This document shows, piece after piece, positions 34,463-45,866 of a DNA stretch of 64,000 nucleotides; positions within the stretch are counted from its first letter, which is position 1; each line of letters opens with the position of its first letter. Both the position numbers and the translations under genes were made by a program. The notes under the pieces are model-generated. The model ran no database searches. It was not told the origin of the DNA and was given only the letters and a program-made list of their open reading frames with translations. Where the stretch lies: the NCBI RefSeq assembly GCF_017355835.1, contig NZ_JAFEWF010000001.1:1426001-1490000 (forward strand), given 5' to 3'. Origin of the DNA: Desertivirga brevis (GTDB lineage: Bacteria; Bacteroidota; Bacteroidia; Sphingobacteriales; Sphingobacteriaceae).

Positions 34463-35650
34463 ATGTTTGAAATTGTAAAAGTTAGTCTGGAAAATGCAAT
34501 GGATCTGGTGCTTGCACATAAGAAAGCATCACGACTGGGAGAGAGATTGAAACTCACTCTCTCCACCCAAACAACTTTTTCTACCGCAGTTTCTGAGGTT
34601 TGCCGGGAAGTGATTGACAGGACGGACAGCGGCGTACTAATTCTAGGGTTAAGCAAAGAAGATATTAGATATTCCCTAACTGCCAAAATCAGATACGATC
34701 ATTCCGTTACTATCATTCCGTCCGACCCTGGACTGCAAAATGCCAAGCGCCTTTTACCTGAAGTGAATCAATTTCAGGAAAATCATTGTGACGTTATTGA
34801 GTTGAAGATAGGTTTACCTCGTTCGATAATTATCAATCCTGAGAAATTAACGAGACTTGCTGAGCTTTTTGAAACAGAAGCACCCTACACTGCCTACGAA
34901 GCTTTAAAGAAGAAGAATATGCAGCTTCACGAACGGGCGGCAGAACGAGAGGAAGTTTTAGAACAATTTAAGCAAGATAATGAGCAGAAGAACGAATTCA
35001 TTTCTTTAGCAAGCCACGAATTGAAAACTCCCGTAACCATTATAAAAGCTTACGCCCAGATGGCGCTACAGGAAGCAAAGAGTCTTTCAAACCCTAAAAT
35101 ATTAAATTTCATTACCCGTATCGAAGCACAGTCAGTAAAACTTACCTCTCTTATTCAACAGTTATTAGACGTTTCAAAGATTGAGAGTGGCAAGTTAGAC
35201 TACAGGATGGAGCAGGTGGATCTAAACTCCTACCTAAGCGATACAATAGGCGTGGTTAGACACATTATTCCAGAACATCAACTGGAAGTCTCCTTAGGAG
35301 AATCATCGCAGGTGCGGTTGGATAAGTTAAGAATTGAACAGGTTTTGTCTAATATCATCGGGAATGCCGCCAAATATTCTCCCTCTGACAGTAAAATAAA
35401 ACTTAACAGTACTACAGAGAAATCTCACATTATTGTTTCAATAAAAGACCAGGGTATTGGTATGGCAAAAGAGGATATTCTGAAGATTTTCGAAAAATTT
35501 CATCGGAACGAAGGTGTTGTGAACAAATTTTCAGGACTTGGAATGGGACTTTATATTTCATCCAGGATAATAAAGGAGCACGGTGGCGACATCTGGGTAG
35601 AAAGTAAGGAAGGAGAAGGTTCAGTGTTTCACTTCTCACTTCCCGTATAA
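34463..35650 (+). CDS. Soluble histidine kinase with a degenerate RsbT-like N-domain
   Basis: 395 residues, no membrane helix. Residues 1-125 align with RsbT by eye: TTFSTAVSEVCREVIDRTDSGVLIL corresponds to the N-box helix ASELVRNMLKYANGGEIII, with the Asn replaced by Glu, and GLQNAKRLLPEVNQF to GLPGTKRLVSEFD; the DxGPG box is missing. Then comes a coiled coil (145-180), HisKA with H185 in SHELKTPV, and a full HATPase (NIIGNAAKYSP, DQGIGM, FSGLGMGLYIS). It ends the Rsb operon. It probably takes its cue from the stressosome and phosphorylates a response regulator encoded elsewhere. The degenerate domain is my reading and needs structure comparison. Confidence 0.82.
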   Translation: MFEIVKVSLENAMDLVLAHKKASRLGERLKLTLSTQTTFSTAVSEVCREVIDRTDSGVLILGLSKEDIRYSLTAKIRYDHSVTIIPSDPGLQNAKRLLPEVNQFQENHCDVIELKIGLPRSIIINPEKLTRLAELFETEAPYTAYEALKKKNMQLHERAAEREEVLEQFKQDNEQKNEFISLASHELKTPVTIIKAYAQMALQEAKSLSNPKILNFITRIEAQSVKLTSLIQQLLDVSKIESGKLDYRMEQVDLNSYLSDTIGVVRHIIPEHQLEVSLGESSQVRLDKLRIEQVLSNIIGNAAKYSPSDSKIKLNSTTEKSHIIVSIKDQGIGMAKEDILKIFEKFHRNEGVVNKFSGLGMGLYISSRIIKEHGGDIWVESKEGEGSVFHFSLPV

Positions 35651-35683
35651 ATTATTAATACAATCACCTTCGGGCAAGGATAT

Positions 35684-36915
35684 TTATTTCAAATCCAACG
35701 CATGGTCTGCTGGAACATCTTCACCATTCCATACCTTTACACTAGTCCACGGAGAAGATGGAGCCGACCAAAATTGATCTGTTTCCGGTAATCCAAGCGG
35801 AAGGAAAACAAGACTTGTGATATACAAACTACCGGTGGTGATATAAAAATCGGCCAAAGCAGGTTGATGTCCTGCTAAACCAATGCTTAGCCATCCTTGA
35901 TTATTGAAGGTCTTTGCAGGAGAAAGGGTTTTTTAATAACCGCAGTAAGGGCTCCCCTAATCTGCCCGGGGCTGAGAGATTCAGGCAATCGCTTTTGCAA
36001 AGCCATATCGGCCAAGTGGTGAAAAGCACCACCACGGTAAACAATGGAACGACCGGTAACGGGGAAAGACCCGTCAGAATTTATCATTTTCTCCTGGATC
36101 TCTGCGTAACGCTTAGTGATCTTATCCAGCTTCGGAGAAAACCATTGGAATTGCTTATTCTTTTGATTGGCTATGTTTACGATAGTTAGAAGGTAGGGCT
36201 GGATAACATAACTATTATAATAGTCTAGATGAAACTGATTTCCGTCAGAGAACATGCCATCTCCAGCATACCAATGTTCAGCAAACTCCCGTACTCCGAA
36301 CTCCAGTCGCAACTTATCATACTCCATCCCGTATTTGCTGAAAAAAGCTTCAATCATACCCGAAAACAATAACCAGTTGGTGTAAACAGGCACCGTTTCC
36401 TTTGTGGTTCTAAATACCTCTATTACTTGCTTTTTCACCGTATCAGAGGAATGTTCCCATAGCCAGGGACAACGAACCAGTCCGAAAGCTAAAAAGGAAG
36501 CATCTACAAGAGGTTGCCCTCCCTTCCATTCCATGTAATCTTTCGCCGAAGGATTTACAGCGTTTTCCAGTGCATTCAGTGCCCATTTCCGGTATTGCTC
36601 CCTTAAAGCAAGCTCCTCTTTAGATCCTCCCTCCAAATTTAGCCATGGACCGATTCCGCTAAGGGTCCGACCGAAAGCTTCAAGATACGCCACCTTGCCC
36701 CTGGAAGCGGCATTATCAACATTTTTTGCAAACTCGACCGGCATTTTTTCCTTCAGCTGATCCTCAGCAAGACTTCTCATTACAGGTCTTGCTACTTTAT
36801 CCATGTACCTGAGCCATATAGCCCGATCACTATTTCCTATGCTTTTGGATTTCTTTTGAGCATGAACATCGATGAAAAAAAAGATTAGGCCTATTGCTAT
36901 TACAATCTTTTTCAT
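35684..36915 (-). pseudogene. DUF2264 protein, broken by a one-base frameshift
   Basis: The frame from 36915 runs 342 codons and stops at 35887. The signal peptide is MKKIVIAIGLIFFFIDVHAQ. The DUF2264 body includes YMEWKGGQPLVDASFLAFGLVRCPWLWE and MFSDGNQFHLDYYNSYVIQP. At 35932-35937 there is a run of six T on the plus strand. One extra base there restores the family end (TFNNQGWLSIGLAGHQP, FLPLGLP, WNGEDVPADHAL) to a stop at 35684-35686, giving 410 residues, the normal length. It is either an assembly/sequencing error, a slippage site, or a real pseudogene. DUF2264 proteins are common in pectin and other polysaccharide loci, function unsettled. Confidence 0.85.
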
Positions 36916-36916
36916 A

Positions 36917-40048
<3,132 letters not shown>

Positions 40049-40063
40049 TTAAAGGGCTAGTTT

Positions 40064-41035
40064 TTATTTTTTAGAGGCTTTTACTTTTTTCATACTTACT
40101 GGCGTCTCAAAAACGTCTACGGGAAGTATATTTCCATTCTTGTCAAAGCGCATTGGCGAAATGCAAGTTTCACGATTATAGCCATTTCCATCCGGGATCT
40201 TGAACCGGTGATAAGCAATATACCATTCATCTCTTCCCGGTACTTTAACCACGGAATGATGTCCTGCCCCCTTTACTACTCCTCTGCCTTTAAGTACCGG
40301 ATTCTGGGCTGCCTTTACAAACGGGCCGGTAGGAAAATCAGAGGTAGCGTATGCCACAGAATAACGAGGATCACGCGTATCGAATTCAGACCACATCAAG
40401 TAATATTTTCCATTTCTTTTAAATACGAAGCTTCCTTCGTTATATCCAGCAGGTTTAAAAACAATGATCTTAGATGCATCGAAGGAGATCATGTCTTCGT
40501 TTAGTTTTACTATATTACAATTTCCTTGACCCCAATACAAATAGGCTGCTCCATCATCGTCTATAAAAACCATTGGATCAATCATTTGACCTTTCAATGC
40601 ACCTTTCACAACAAGTGGTTTTCCTAATGGATCTTTAAATGGACCAGTTGGTTTATCAGAAACAGCAACACCAATATTTACGTCCGCAGAAAAGTAGTAA
40701 TAGTATTTACCATTCTTCGTGGCTATGGCCGGAGCCCAGGCTCTTTCCTTTGCCCAGGTAAGGTCTTTAGGCAGGTCGAGGATAGTACCCTCATTTTTCC
40801 AGTCTTTCAGATTTCTAGACGACCAACAGGTAAAGTATGTCGACTTCCATCCTTCTGTTCCATCGGTAGTAGGGTATAAATAAAATGTATCTCCGAATGC
40901 CGCAATATGGGGGTCAGCAAAAACACCAGGTAGTACGGAACTCGGAGCATTCAAGGAATCTTTGATCTGGGCTGTAGAACTTAGGGCAGATAATACTACA
41001 GCCACGGTAGGAGCTACTTTTCTTAGGACTTTCAT
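40064..41035 (-). CDS. Glycoside hydrolase family 43 (arabinofuranosidase/galactosidase type)
   Basis: 323 residues with a signal peptide. The five-bladed propeller marks are VLPGVFADPHIAAFGDTFYLYPTTDG with the catalytic base Asp, MIDPMVFIDDDGAAYLYWGQGN with the pKa-modulating Asp, and YNEGSFVFKRNGKYYLMWSEFD with the acid Glu. The enzyme removes L-arabinofuranose, or galactose in some subfamilies, from polysaccharide side chains. Arabinan/galactan side chains fit this operon; the exact substrate is not determinable. The next gene starts 2 bases away. Confidence 0.92.
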   Translation of the reverse strand: MKVLRKVAPTVAVVLSALSSTAQIKDSLNAPSSVLPGVFADPHIAAFGDTFYLYPTTDGTEGWKSTYFTCWSSRNLKDWKNEGTILDLPKDLTWAKERAWAPAIATKNGKYYYYFSADVNIGVAVSDKPTGPFKDPLGKPLVVKGALKGQMIDPMVFIDDDGAAYLYWGQGNCNIVKLNEDMISFDASKIIVFKPAGYNEGSFVFKRNGKYYLMWSEFDTRDPRYSVAYATSDFPTGPFVKAAQNPVLKGRGVVKGAGHHSVVKVPGRDEWYIAYHRFKIPDGNGYNRETCISPMRFDKNGNILPVDVFETPVSMKKVKASKK

Positions 41036-41037
41036 TT

Positions 41038-42186
41038 TTATTTTTTTGATAAATAACGGTACATCTCAGAAGAGGCTAATAAAAAAGCACCTACACCAAA
41101 ATTAGCGGTCGAATTTCTGTCGACTACCTGACCAGGAATTGCCCTTTCGCCAATTGGCTGTATATAACCTATTTTTCCATCCTCCTGTAAAGCAACTTTC
41201 GTAAGGTAATTCCAGGACCTGATCACCACTGGCAGATATTCCTTTTTGCTCAGGTATCCATTATTTATACCCCACAAATAGGCATAGGTATTAAATGCAG
41301 TACCACTGGTTTCGTACCCGGGCGCCTGAGCAGGATCAAGAAGGCTTCTTGTCCAATAACCTTCACTTTGCTGAGCCTGTTTTAGAGCCTCTGCCAAACC
41401 TCTGTACCTTGTGACAAACAAATCCCTGTTAGGCGCATCTTTTGGAAGATCTGCTAACACTTTTGCCAAACCTGCAAACACCCATCCGTCTCCTCTTGCC
41501 CAGAAATCCTTTTTGCCACTGCTTGTCTTGTGCTTAGGATAAATATATTTGGCGTCCCTATAGTAAAGTTTCTCGTCTTTATCATACATCAGGCTGTCGG
41601 CATACGAATAGTATTCATTCAGTTTATCAAGGTATTGTCTGTTCCCACTAAGCTTGTATAATTTTGTCATCACAGGCATCACCATGTACAAGCCGTCTAC
41701 CCACCACCAATAGTCATGTCTGCCGGTACTCATTTGATATTCCATTACCTCCTTTGCTCTTGCCACCTTCCGTTCATCTTTCACTTGATCTAGATTATAA
41801 AGGTCGATGTAGGTCTGGAAACATATCTGCCAGTCGCCAAACAACACATAGTCATCCTTTTCGCCATAGCTGTATTTCCATTCCGACTTATTAGTGGACT
41901 TTGCACCTTTCCACTCATTCTTTTCGGCCCACTTTTCGGAGTATTTGCGGTAATCTTCATTTCCTGTAGCAGCGAAGGCTTCCATATTCCCGGTATGGTA
42001 GGCTGCGACATCCCAGAAAGCCCGTCCAGGTTCAGGATGGGACCTTTGCCAATAGCCGTTCACCTTATTGATAATGCCTAAAACCTCTTCCTTATTCGAC
42101 TGAACATGAGTTTTCCGCTGAACCGAACAAGCCGAAAATAACAGTATAAAAACGCTGCAAATAGTAATTAAAGCTCTCTTATCCAT
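41038..42186 (-). CDS. Glycoside hydrolase family 105, unsaturated rhamnogalacturonyl/uronyl hydrolase
   Basis: 382 residues. The (alpha/alpha)6 barrel carries the family landmarks YWQRSHPE, AAYHTGNMEAF, DDYVLFGDWQICFQTYIDLY, WWWVDGLYMVMPVMTKLYK with the catalytic Asp, KDFWARGDGWVFAGLAKVL and YETSGTAFNTYAYLWGINNGYL. It hydrates and cleaves the unsaturated uronic acid that lyases leave at the non-reducing end. Its lipobox (LLFSAC) marks it as a lipoprotein. It is strong evidence for rhamnogalacturonan or pectin as substrate of the locus. Confidence 0.93.
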   Translation of the reverse strand: MDKRALITICSVFILLFSACSVQRKTHVQSNKEEVLGIINKVNGYWQRSHPEPGRAFWDVAAYHTGNMEAFAATGNEDYRKYSEKWAEKNEWKGAKSTNKSEWKYSYGEKDDYVLFGDWQICFQTYIDLYNLDQVKDERKVARAKEVMEYQMSTGRHDYWWWVDGLYMVMPVMTKLYKLSGNRQYLDKLNEYYSYADSLMYDKDEKLYYRDAKYIYPKHKTSSGKKDFWARGDGWVFAGLAKVLADLPKDAPNRDLFVTRYRGLAEALKQAQQSEGYWTRSLLDPAQAPGYETSGTAFNTYAYLWGINNGYLSKKEYLPVVIRSWNYLTKVALQEDGKIGYIQPIGERAIPGQVVDRNSTANFGVGAFLLASSEMYRYLSKK

Positions 42187-42205
42187 CTAATAATATATGT
42201 TTCTC

Positions 42206-43519
42206 TTAAAACTCGGGTTTAAATTCCAGTACCTTAACTTCCTGAGGCTGTATATCTGTGATACCTTCTCCGTCGGCCTGTTCTGTTCTCTGTATAAACA
42301 GATTAAGGATCTGCTTCTCCCTCCAAAGCTCAGTATCAAAACTAGGCTCCCATGATCCAAGGTTCTCCTCCGTAAGATCAGTGATTTCCCATTTTCTCTT
42401 TCCTAATTTGGGAATTAATAAAGCGGATGCTTTACCACCTCTCTCCTCATCCCTAAAAATCATTAAAACAGAGGCCTTTTTTCCAGCACCTTTTATCATT
42501 ACCTGTGGTCTGGAAATGGGAATTCTTTTTGTTCCTCCTCCACTCAAGCTAAAGGGCGTCTTCCTTAAATCCAGAGCAAAAGAATCCCAGCCTTTACCCA
42601 GATTATAAATCAGGTGGTATTGTGGAACGGTCTGATTTTGATCTCGCCAATAGCTTACAATAAAAGCATTTCCCTTCTTATCGGTACCCATAGACGTTTG
42701 ATTGATCAGCTCGCTTTTTTGAGGGATGTTTAACGCATGTTCGGCTGTAGTGGCAGTAATAGGGAGGGAATATTTTTCTCCGTTGGATTTCACCCAGGTA
42801 TAGCCGCCGTCATCCGAACGAGCGTAGCACATATCATGATTACTGGATACATCAGGACTTTCTCTCCAAACCCAGGATATGTGAATCGTTCCCTTACTAT
42901 CTACAAAAGCCTGCCAATAAGCATTTCTTTTTCGTTCTCCACTTATAAGCTTATCCTGAAGTCTTGCCCAGGTTTTTGATTTGGTGTCATACTTATTGAT
43001 AATTAGATCCCCCCTGCCGGATCCTCCATCACGATAAAAGAATAAGAGGTTTCCGTCTGGCAATCTATAAAATTCGGGATAACTAAGTTCCTTCTCATTC
43101 CTTCCAATCATTGATGTTGGCGAAATCATCTCCAGGCTTCCCGGTTCCACACTCCTGCTATAGTGCAAGGGATTATTATGATGGTCCCATGCTAAATGAA
43201 GGTAGCCCTCTCCGTCAACCATAATGCTGATCACATTATGAGCATCCTCCGTCTTCCCTTTAAAGTCAGTTTCCCTTGTCAGCCACTCCTGAGAACCTGA
43301 TTTCCGTTTCGCAAGAACAACCTTTTTCCCTTCACTATAGTAGGCAGCATACTGGTAACCCTTATAAGACACTAATGAGTTCTTACGAAATATGATCGTG
43401 TTAACAGAATTGTTAGCCCAACCTTTGCCAATAACTGAACTTGTGACTTGCGCGAATACGAATTGTGCAGAAATCAGAGGTAATAAAATTATAGAGGCAA
43501 TAAGTTTGATAATTGGCAT
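42206..43519 (-). CDS. BNR_4 beta-propeller protein, possibly PL25-type lyase
   Basis: 437 residues with a signal peptide (MPIIKLIASIILLPLISAQFVFAQ). It is a seven-bladed propeller of the BNR_4 family; the run LHLAWDHHNNPLHYSRSV and the following SYPEFYRLPDGNLLFFYRDGGSGRGDL match family members that include PL24/PL25 ulvan lyases, where His and Tyr in these segments do catalysis. Whether this one is a lyase or a hydrolase of rhamnogalacturonan is inference. It is the first gene of the leftward operon, 69 bases from a run of 11 G. Confidence 0.75.
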   Translation of the reverse strand: MPIIKLIASIILLPLISAQFVFAQVTSSVIGKGWANNSVNTIIFRKNSLVSYKGYQYAAYYSEGKKVVLAKRKSGSQEWLTRETDFKGKTEDAHNVISIMVDGEGYLHLAWDHHNNPLHYSRSVEPGSLEMISPTSMIGRNEKELSYPEFYRLPDGNLLFFYRDGGSGRGDLIINKYDTKSKTWARLQDKLISGERKRNAYWQAFVDSKGTIHISWVWRESPDVSSNHDMCYARSDDGGYTWVKSNGEKYSLPITATTAEHALNIPQKSELINQTSMGTDKKGNAFIVSYWRDQNQTVPQYHLIYNLGKGWDSFALDLRKTPFSLSGGGTKRIPISRPQVMIKGAGKKASVLMIFRDEERGGKASALLIPKLGKRKWEITDLTEENLGSWEPSFDTELWREKQILNLFIQRTEQADGEGITDIQPQEVKVLEFKPEF

Positions 43520-43588
43520 TGTGAGATTTAAAAGTCCTAATATCAGAAAAAAACATCTGTAAAAAAGGGGGGTAAATCAAGAAATTTA

Positions 43589-43599
43589 GGGGGGGGGGG
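43589..43599. repeat. Run of 11 G upstream of the GH operon
   Basis: An 11-base G homopolymer in an otherwise AT-rich intergenic region, about 70 bases before the BNR_4 start (read as C on the leftward strand). A second run of six G is at 43567-43572. Long G:C tracts near starts can slip and vary expression, or can be an assembly artefact. Confidence 0.9.
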
Positions 43600-43747
43600 A
43601 GTAAAATATTAAGATCTGAAGGCATCTTAAAAATGGTAAAAATATCACAAAAAATTATCGGATAAGAATTTCAAAGACAAAGAAATGCATGCTATTTGCT
43701 TTCTTCTAAAGGGTCTGTTTTTGAACAACAGAAAAACCTTAAGGCTT

Positions 43748-44179
43748 ATGGACTTTAATTTGATTATCTGGGGAAGTAAGGAATACGAGGAGATGGTTGA
43801 GTTGCGCCACCAGGTTTTACGAAAACCTCTTGGCTTACATTATACAGAAGAATACCTGAGCGATGAGAAGAAGGATATACTGATCGGGGTCTTTGAAAAT
43901 GGGAAGCTTGCAGGCTGCTGTATCTTAAGAAAAGTTTCGGGTGAAGTGGTTCAACTTAAGCAAATGGCTGTGGCACCTGAACTGCAGAGAACTGGAATAG
44001 GGAGCCTGGTTATATCTTTTGCAGAAGAAACCGCCAAAAATATAGGACATGGGAAGATATTCATGCATGCCAGAAAAGAAGCTTGTGGCTTTTATCAAAA
44101 GCAAGGCTATCATGTAAGAGGTGAAGAGTTCGAAGAAGTAGGTATACCTCATTTAATGATGACAAAGGAGCTCAATTAA
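43748..44179 (+). CDS. GNAT family N-acetyltransferase
   Basis: 143 residues from ATG 43748 (MDFNLIIWGSKEY); the frame is open 21 codons further. The GNAT fold shows VVQLKQMAVAPELQRTGIGSLVISFAEETAK, with the acetyl-CoA-binding QRTGIG loop, followed by IFMHARKEACGFYQKQGYHVRGEEF. It transfers acetyl from acetyl-CoA to an unknown amine. Alone between the GH operon and the aldo-keto reductase; a strong hairpin follows. Confidence 0.88.
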   Translation: MDFNLIIWGSKEYEEMVELRHQVLRKPLGLHYTEEYLSDEKKDILIGVFENGKLAGCCILRKVSGEVVQLKQMAVAPELQRTGIGSLVISFAEETAKNIGHGKIFMHARKEACGFYQKQGYHVRGEEFEEVGIPHLMMTKELN

Positions 44180-44183
44180 TACA

Positions 44184-44223
44184 AAGCCTTCTTTCTGGTC
44201 TTCAGTTAGCAGAAAGAAGGCTT
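44184..44223 (+). terminator. Bidirectional terminator between convergent genes
   Basis: AAGCCTTCTTTCTG (44184-44197) pairs perfectly with CAGAAAGAAGGCTT (44210-44223), 12-base loop. It separates the acetyltransferase and the convergent aldo-keto reductase. Confidence 0.85.
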
Positions 44224-44241
44224 CTTAGTGTTGTAGGAAAG

Positions 44242-45129
44242 CTACACGTTCCTGGAAGCGTCGTACAATTCGTACCAGTCCTGATTATCCAATTCGATAT
44301 TGAAAGAGTTAGCAATGTTCCGGATACGTTGCTCATTCGTTGTTCCAATCAGCGGAAGTGCACCTAATTTAACCAGCCATGCTACAGCTAGCGACTCAAT
44401 GTCTACTCCGTATTTTTCTGCTATCGTCGTTAATTTTTGCCTTACCCTTACTGCATCATCATCAATACCATTTGCAATACGCCCCTCTGCAAGTGGGGCT
44501 GAAGCCAATGGACGCATGTACCCTTGCTTTATATAATCAACCTGGCCGTTATCAAGAGCTGAGGTATTTAACAAGTTAAGCTCAATATGATTGGTTACAA
44601 TGCGGCTTTTTAAATACGATGCAAGCAACTGATGCTGAAACACAGAAAAATTAGCTACGCCTATCTGTTTGATCTTCCCTGAATCTTTTAATTGCTGAAG
44701 TGTATAAGCGGTTTCTTCCAAATCTGAAATAGGATCCAGATGATCTAAAAGGAAAATGTCTATATAGTCCGTACGAAGCTTTCTTAAGGAGCTTTCTATA
44801 CTCTCAAGAATATGCTTTCTGGAAGTATCATAGTGTTTAATACGAACCCCTGGTTGACTGGAATGAGGAAGCCTTAGGCCGCACTTTGTAAACAGCACGA
44901 TATCTTCTCTGTTAAAAGACTTTTTACTGATAACTTCACCAAATAGCTCCTCACAGCGATAAGATCCGTAAGAGTCGGCATGATCGAAAGTATTGATGCC
45001 AAGCTCGAGGCACAGGTTTATTATTTTCTCCATTGTTCCAGGAGTATTAGCCTCGTCGTTCCACCTGTAAAAACCATATATTGCTGGTGAAACTTTTGGT
45101 CCAGCGTCGCTTAGGTAAATCTTCTCCAT
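44242..45129 (-). CDS. Aldo/keto reductase (YdhF-like)
   Basis: 295 residues, NADPH-dependent oxidoreductase barrel. Landmarks: GINTFDHADSYGSYRCEELFGEVISKK with the catalytic Asp and Tyr, VLFTKCGLRL with the Lys, LRTDYIDIFLLDHLDPISD with the His, IGVANFSVFQHQLL, and ALPLIGTTNEQRI for cofactor phosphate binding. It reduces an unknown aldehyde or ketone in the cytosol. Convergent with the acetyltransferase; no link to neighbours is evident. Confidence 0.9.
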   Translation of the reverse strand: MEKIYLSDAGPKVSPAIYGFYRWNDEANTPGTMEKIINLCLELGINTFDHADSYGSYRCEELFGEVISKKSFNREDIVLFTKCGLRLPHSSQPGVRIKHYDTSRKHILESIESSLRKLRTDYIDIFLLDHLDPISDLEETAYTLQQLKDSGKIKQIGVANFSVFQHQLLASYLKSRIVTNHIELNLLNTSALDNGQVDYIKQGYMRPLASAPLAEGRIANGIDDDAVRVRQKLTTIAEKYGVDIESLAVAWLVKLGALPLIGTTNEQRIRNIANSFNIELDNQDWYELYDASRNV

Positions 45130-45357
45130 TCAATTATTGTTATAAACGGCCTTCTATTGCTGAAAAGCCAAACGTTAATCACTTTTTATACAATTATCGC
45201 ACTAAATCAGTCCAAAAAAAACTCGTCGGTTAATTTATTTTTTTAACTCCTGCCAATCAATACATTACAATCCATCACCATTACTATGCACCTCTTAAAT
45301 TTTGAAAAAACTTGTAACCTGTCCTGATCTAACTCCGTATAGCTCAGTACATAACCT

Positions 45358-45525
45358 ATGAATATGATAATTGTTGGATTGTACATTCTTTACGAGGGCT
45401 ACCTTAGAGAAGTTGTAAGTGAGGTTGAAGACTCATTCATCATAGAAATTGAAAATGAATTTTTATTGGTACCTAAACAAGCTTTCCCTGTTTACACCTT
45501 GAACGATCTGTCAGCAACCGGATAA
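45358..45525 (+). CDS. Tiny conserved-looking protein, 55 residues (first of a tandem pair)
   Basis: ATG 45358 to TAA 45525. The product MNMIIVGLYILYEGYLREVV... continues as EVEDSFIIEIENEFLLVPKQAFPVYTLNDL. The segment Y-E-G-Y-L-R-E-V-V aligns with Y-Q-G-H-L-R-E-V-V of the next ORF, and both end in a beta-strand pair plus V(Y/F)DL/TLN. Such matching shape in two neighbouring tiny ORFs argues for real genes. The predicted fold is a small beta barrel (SH3-like); function unknown. Confidence 0.6.
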   Translation: MNMIIVGLYILYEGYLREVVSEVEDSFIIEIENEFLLVPKQAFPVYTLNDLSATG

Positions 45526-45616
45526 TTTTCAGCTCCAGTATACATTCAGAAAATAAAAAACGTTGTAACATATAATTACAGGCGTCGTAGAAAAATCAAA
45601 ATTAATATCTATAGCT

Positions 45617-45778
45617 ATGTTTACAGAAGGGGCATTTGTTATTTACCAGGGACATTTAAGAGAAGTTGTAGGTCAGTTTAACAACGACTTAATTATTGAT
45701 AACGGTGTACAATACGTTATTATCCCTGGCGGTATTTATCAGGTTTTTGATTTAACAAACCGAGTACACAACGACTAG
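45617..45778 (+). CDS. Tiny conserved-looking protein, 53 residues (second of a tandem pair)
   Basis: ATG 45617 to TAG 45778. The product begins MFTEGAFVIYQGHLREVVGQ and continues FNNDLIIDNGVQYVIIPGGIYQVFDLTNRV. It parallels the ORF at 45358 over most of its length (YxGxLREVV, then I-I-E/D, then VP/IP, then VY/VF). Both are preceded by AAAAACxTTGTAAC-like sequence, so each may have its own promoter. A hairpin terminator follows 20 bases after the stop. Function unknown. Confidence 0.6.
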   Translation: MFTEGAFVIYQGHLREVVGQFNNDLIIDNGVQYVIIPGGIYQVFDLTNRVHND

Positions 45779-45798
45779 AAGAGAATATAAAGAAATAA

Positions 45799-45835
45799 AG
45801 CTTTCGAAAAAAATGCGAAAGCTCTAATTCTTTAA
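45799..45835 (+). terminator. Terminator between the tiny ORF and the pectate lyase
   Basis: AGCTTTCG (45799-45806) pairs with CGAAAGCT (45816-45823), followed by CTAATTCTTTAATT. It can serve the tiny ORF on the plus strand. Confidence 0.7.
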
Positions 45836-45866
45836 TTATTGAAGCTGCTGTACTGCCAGCCGTCTT

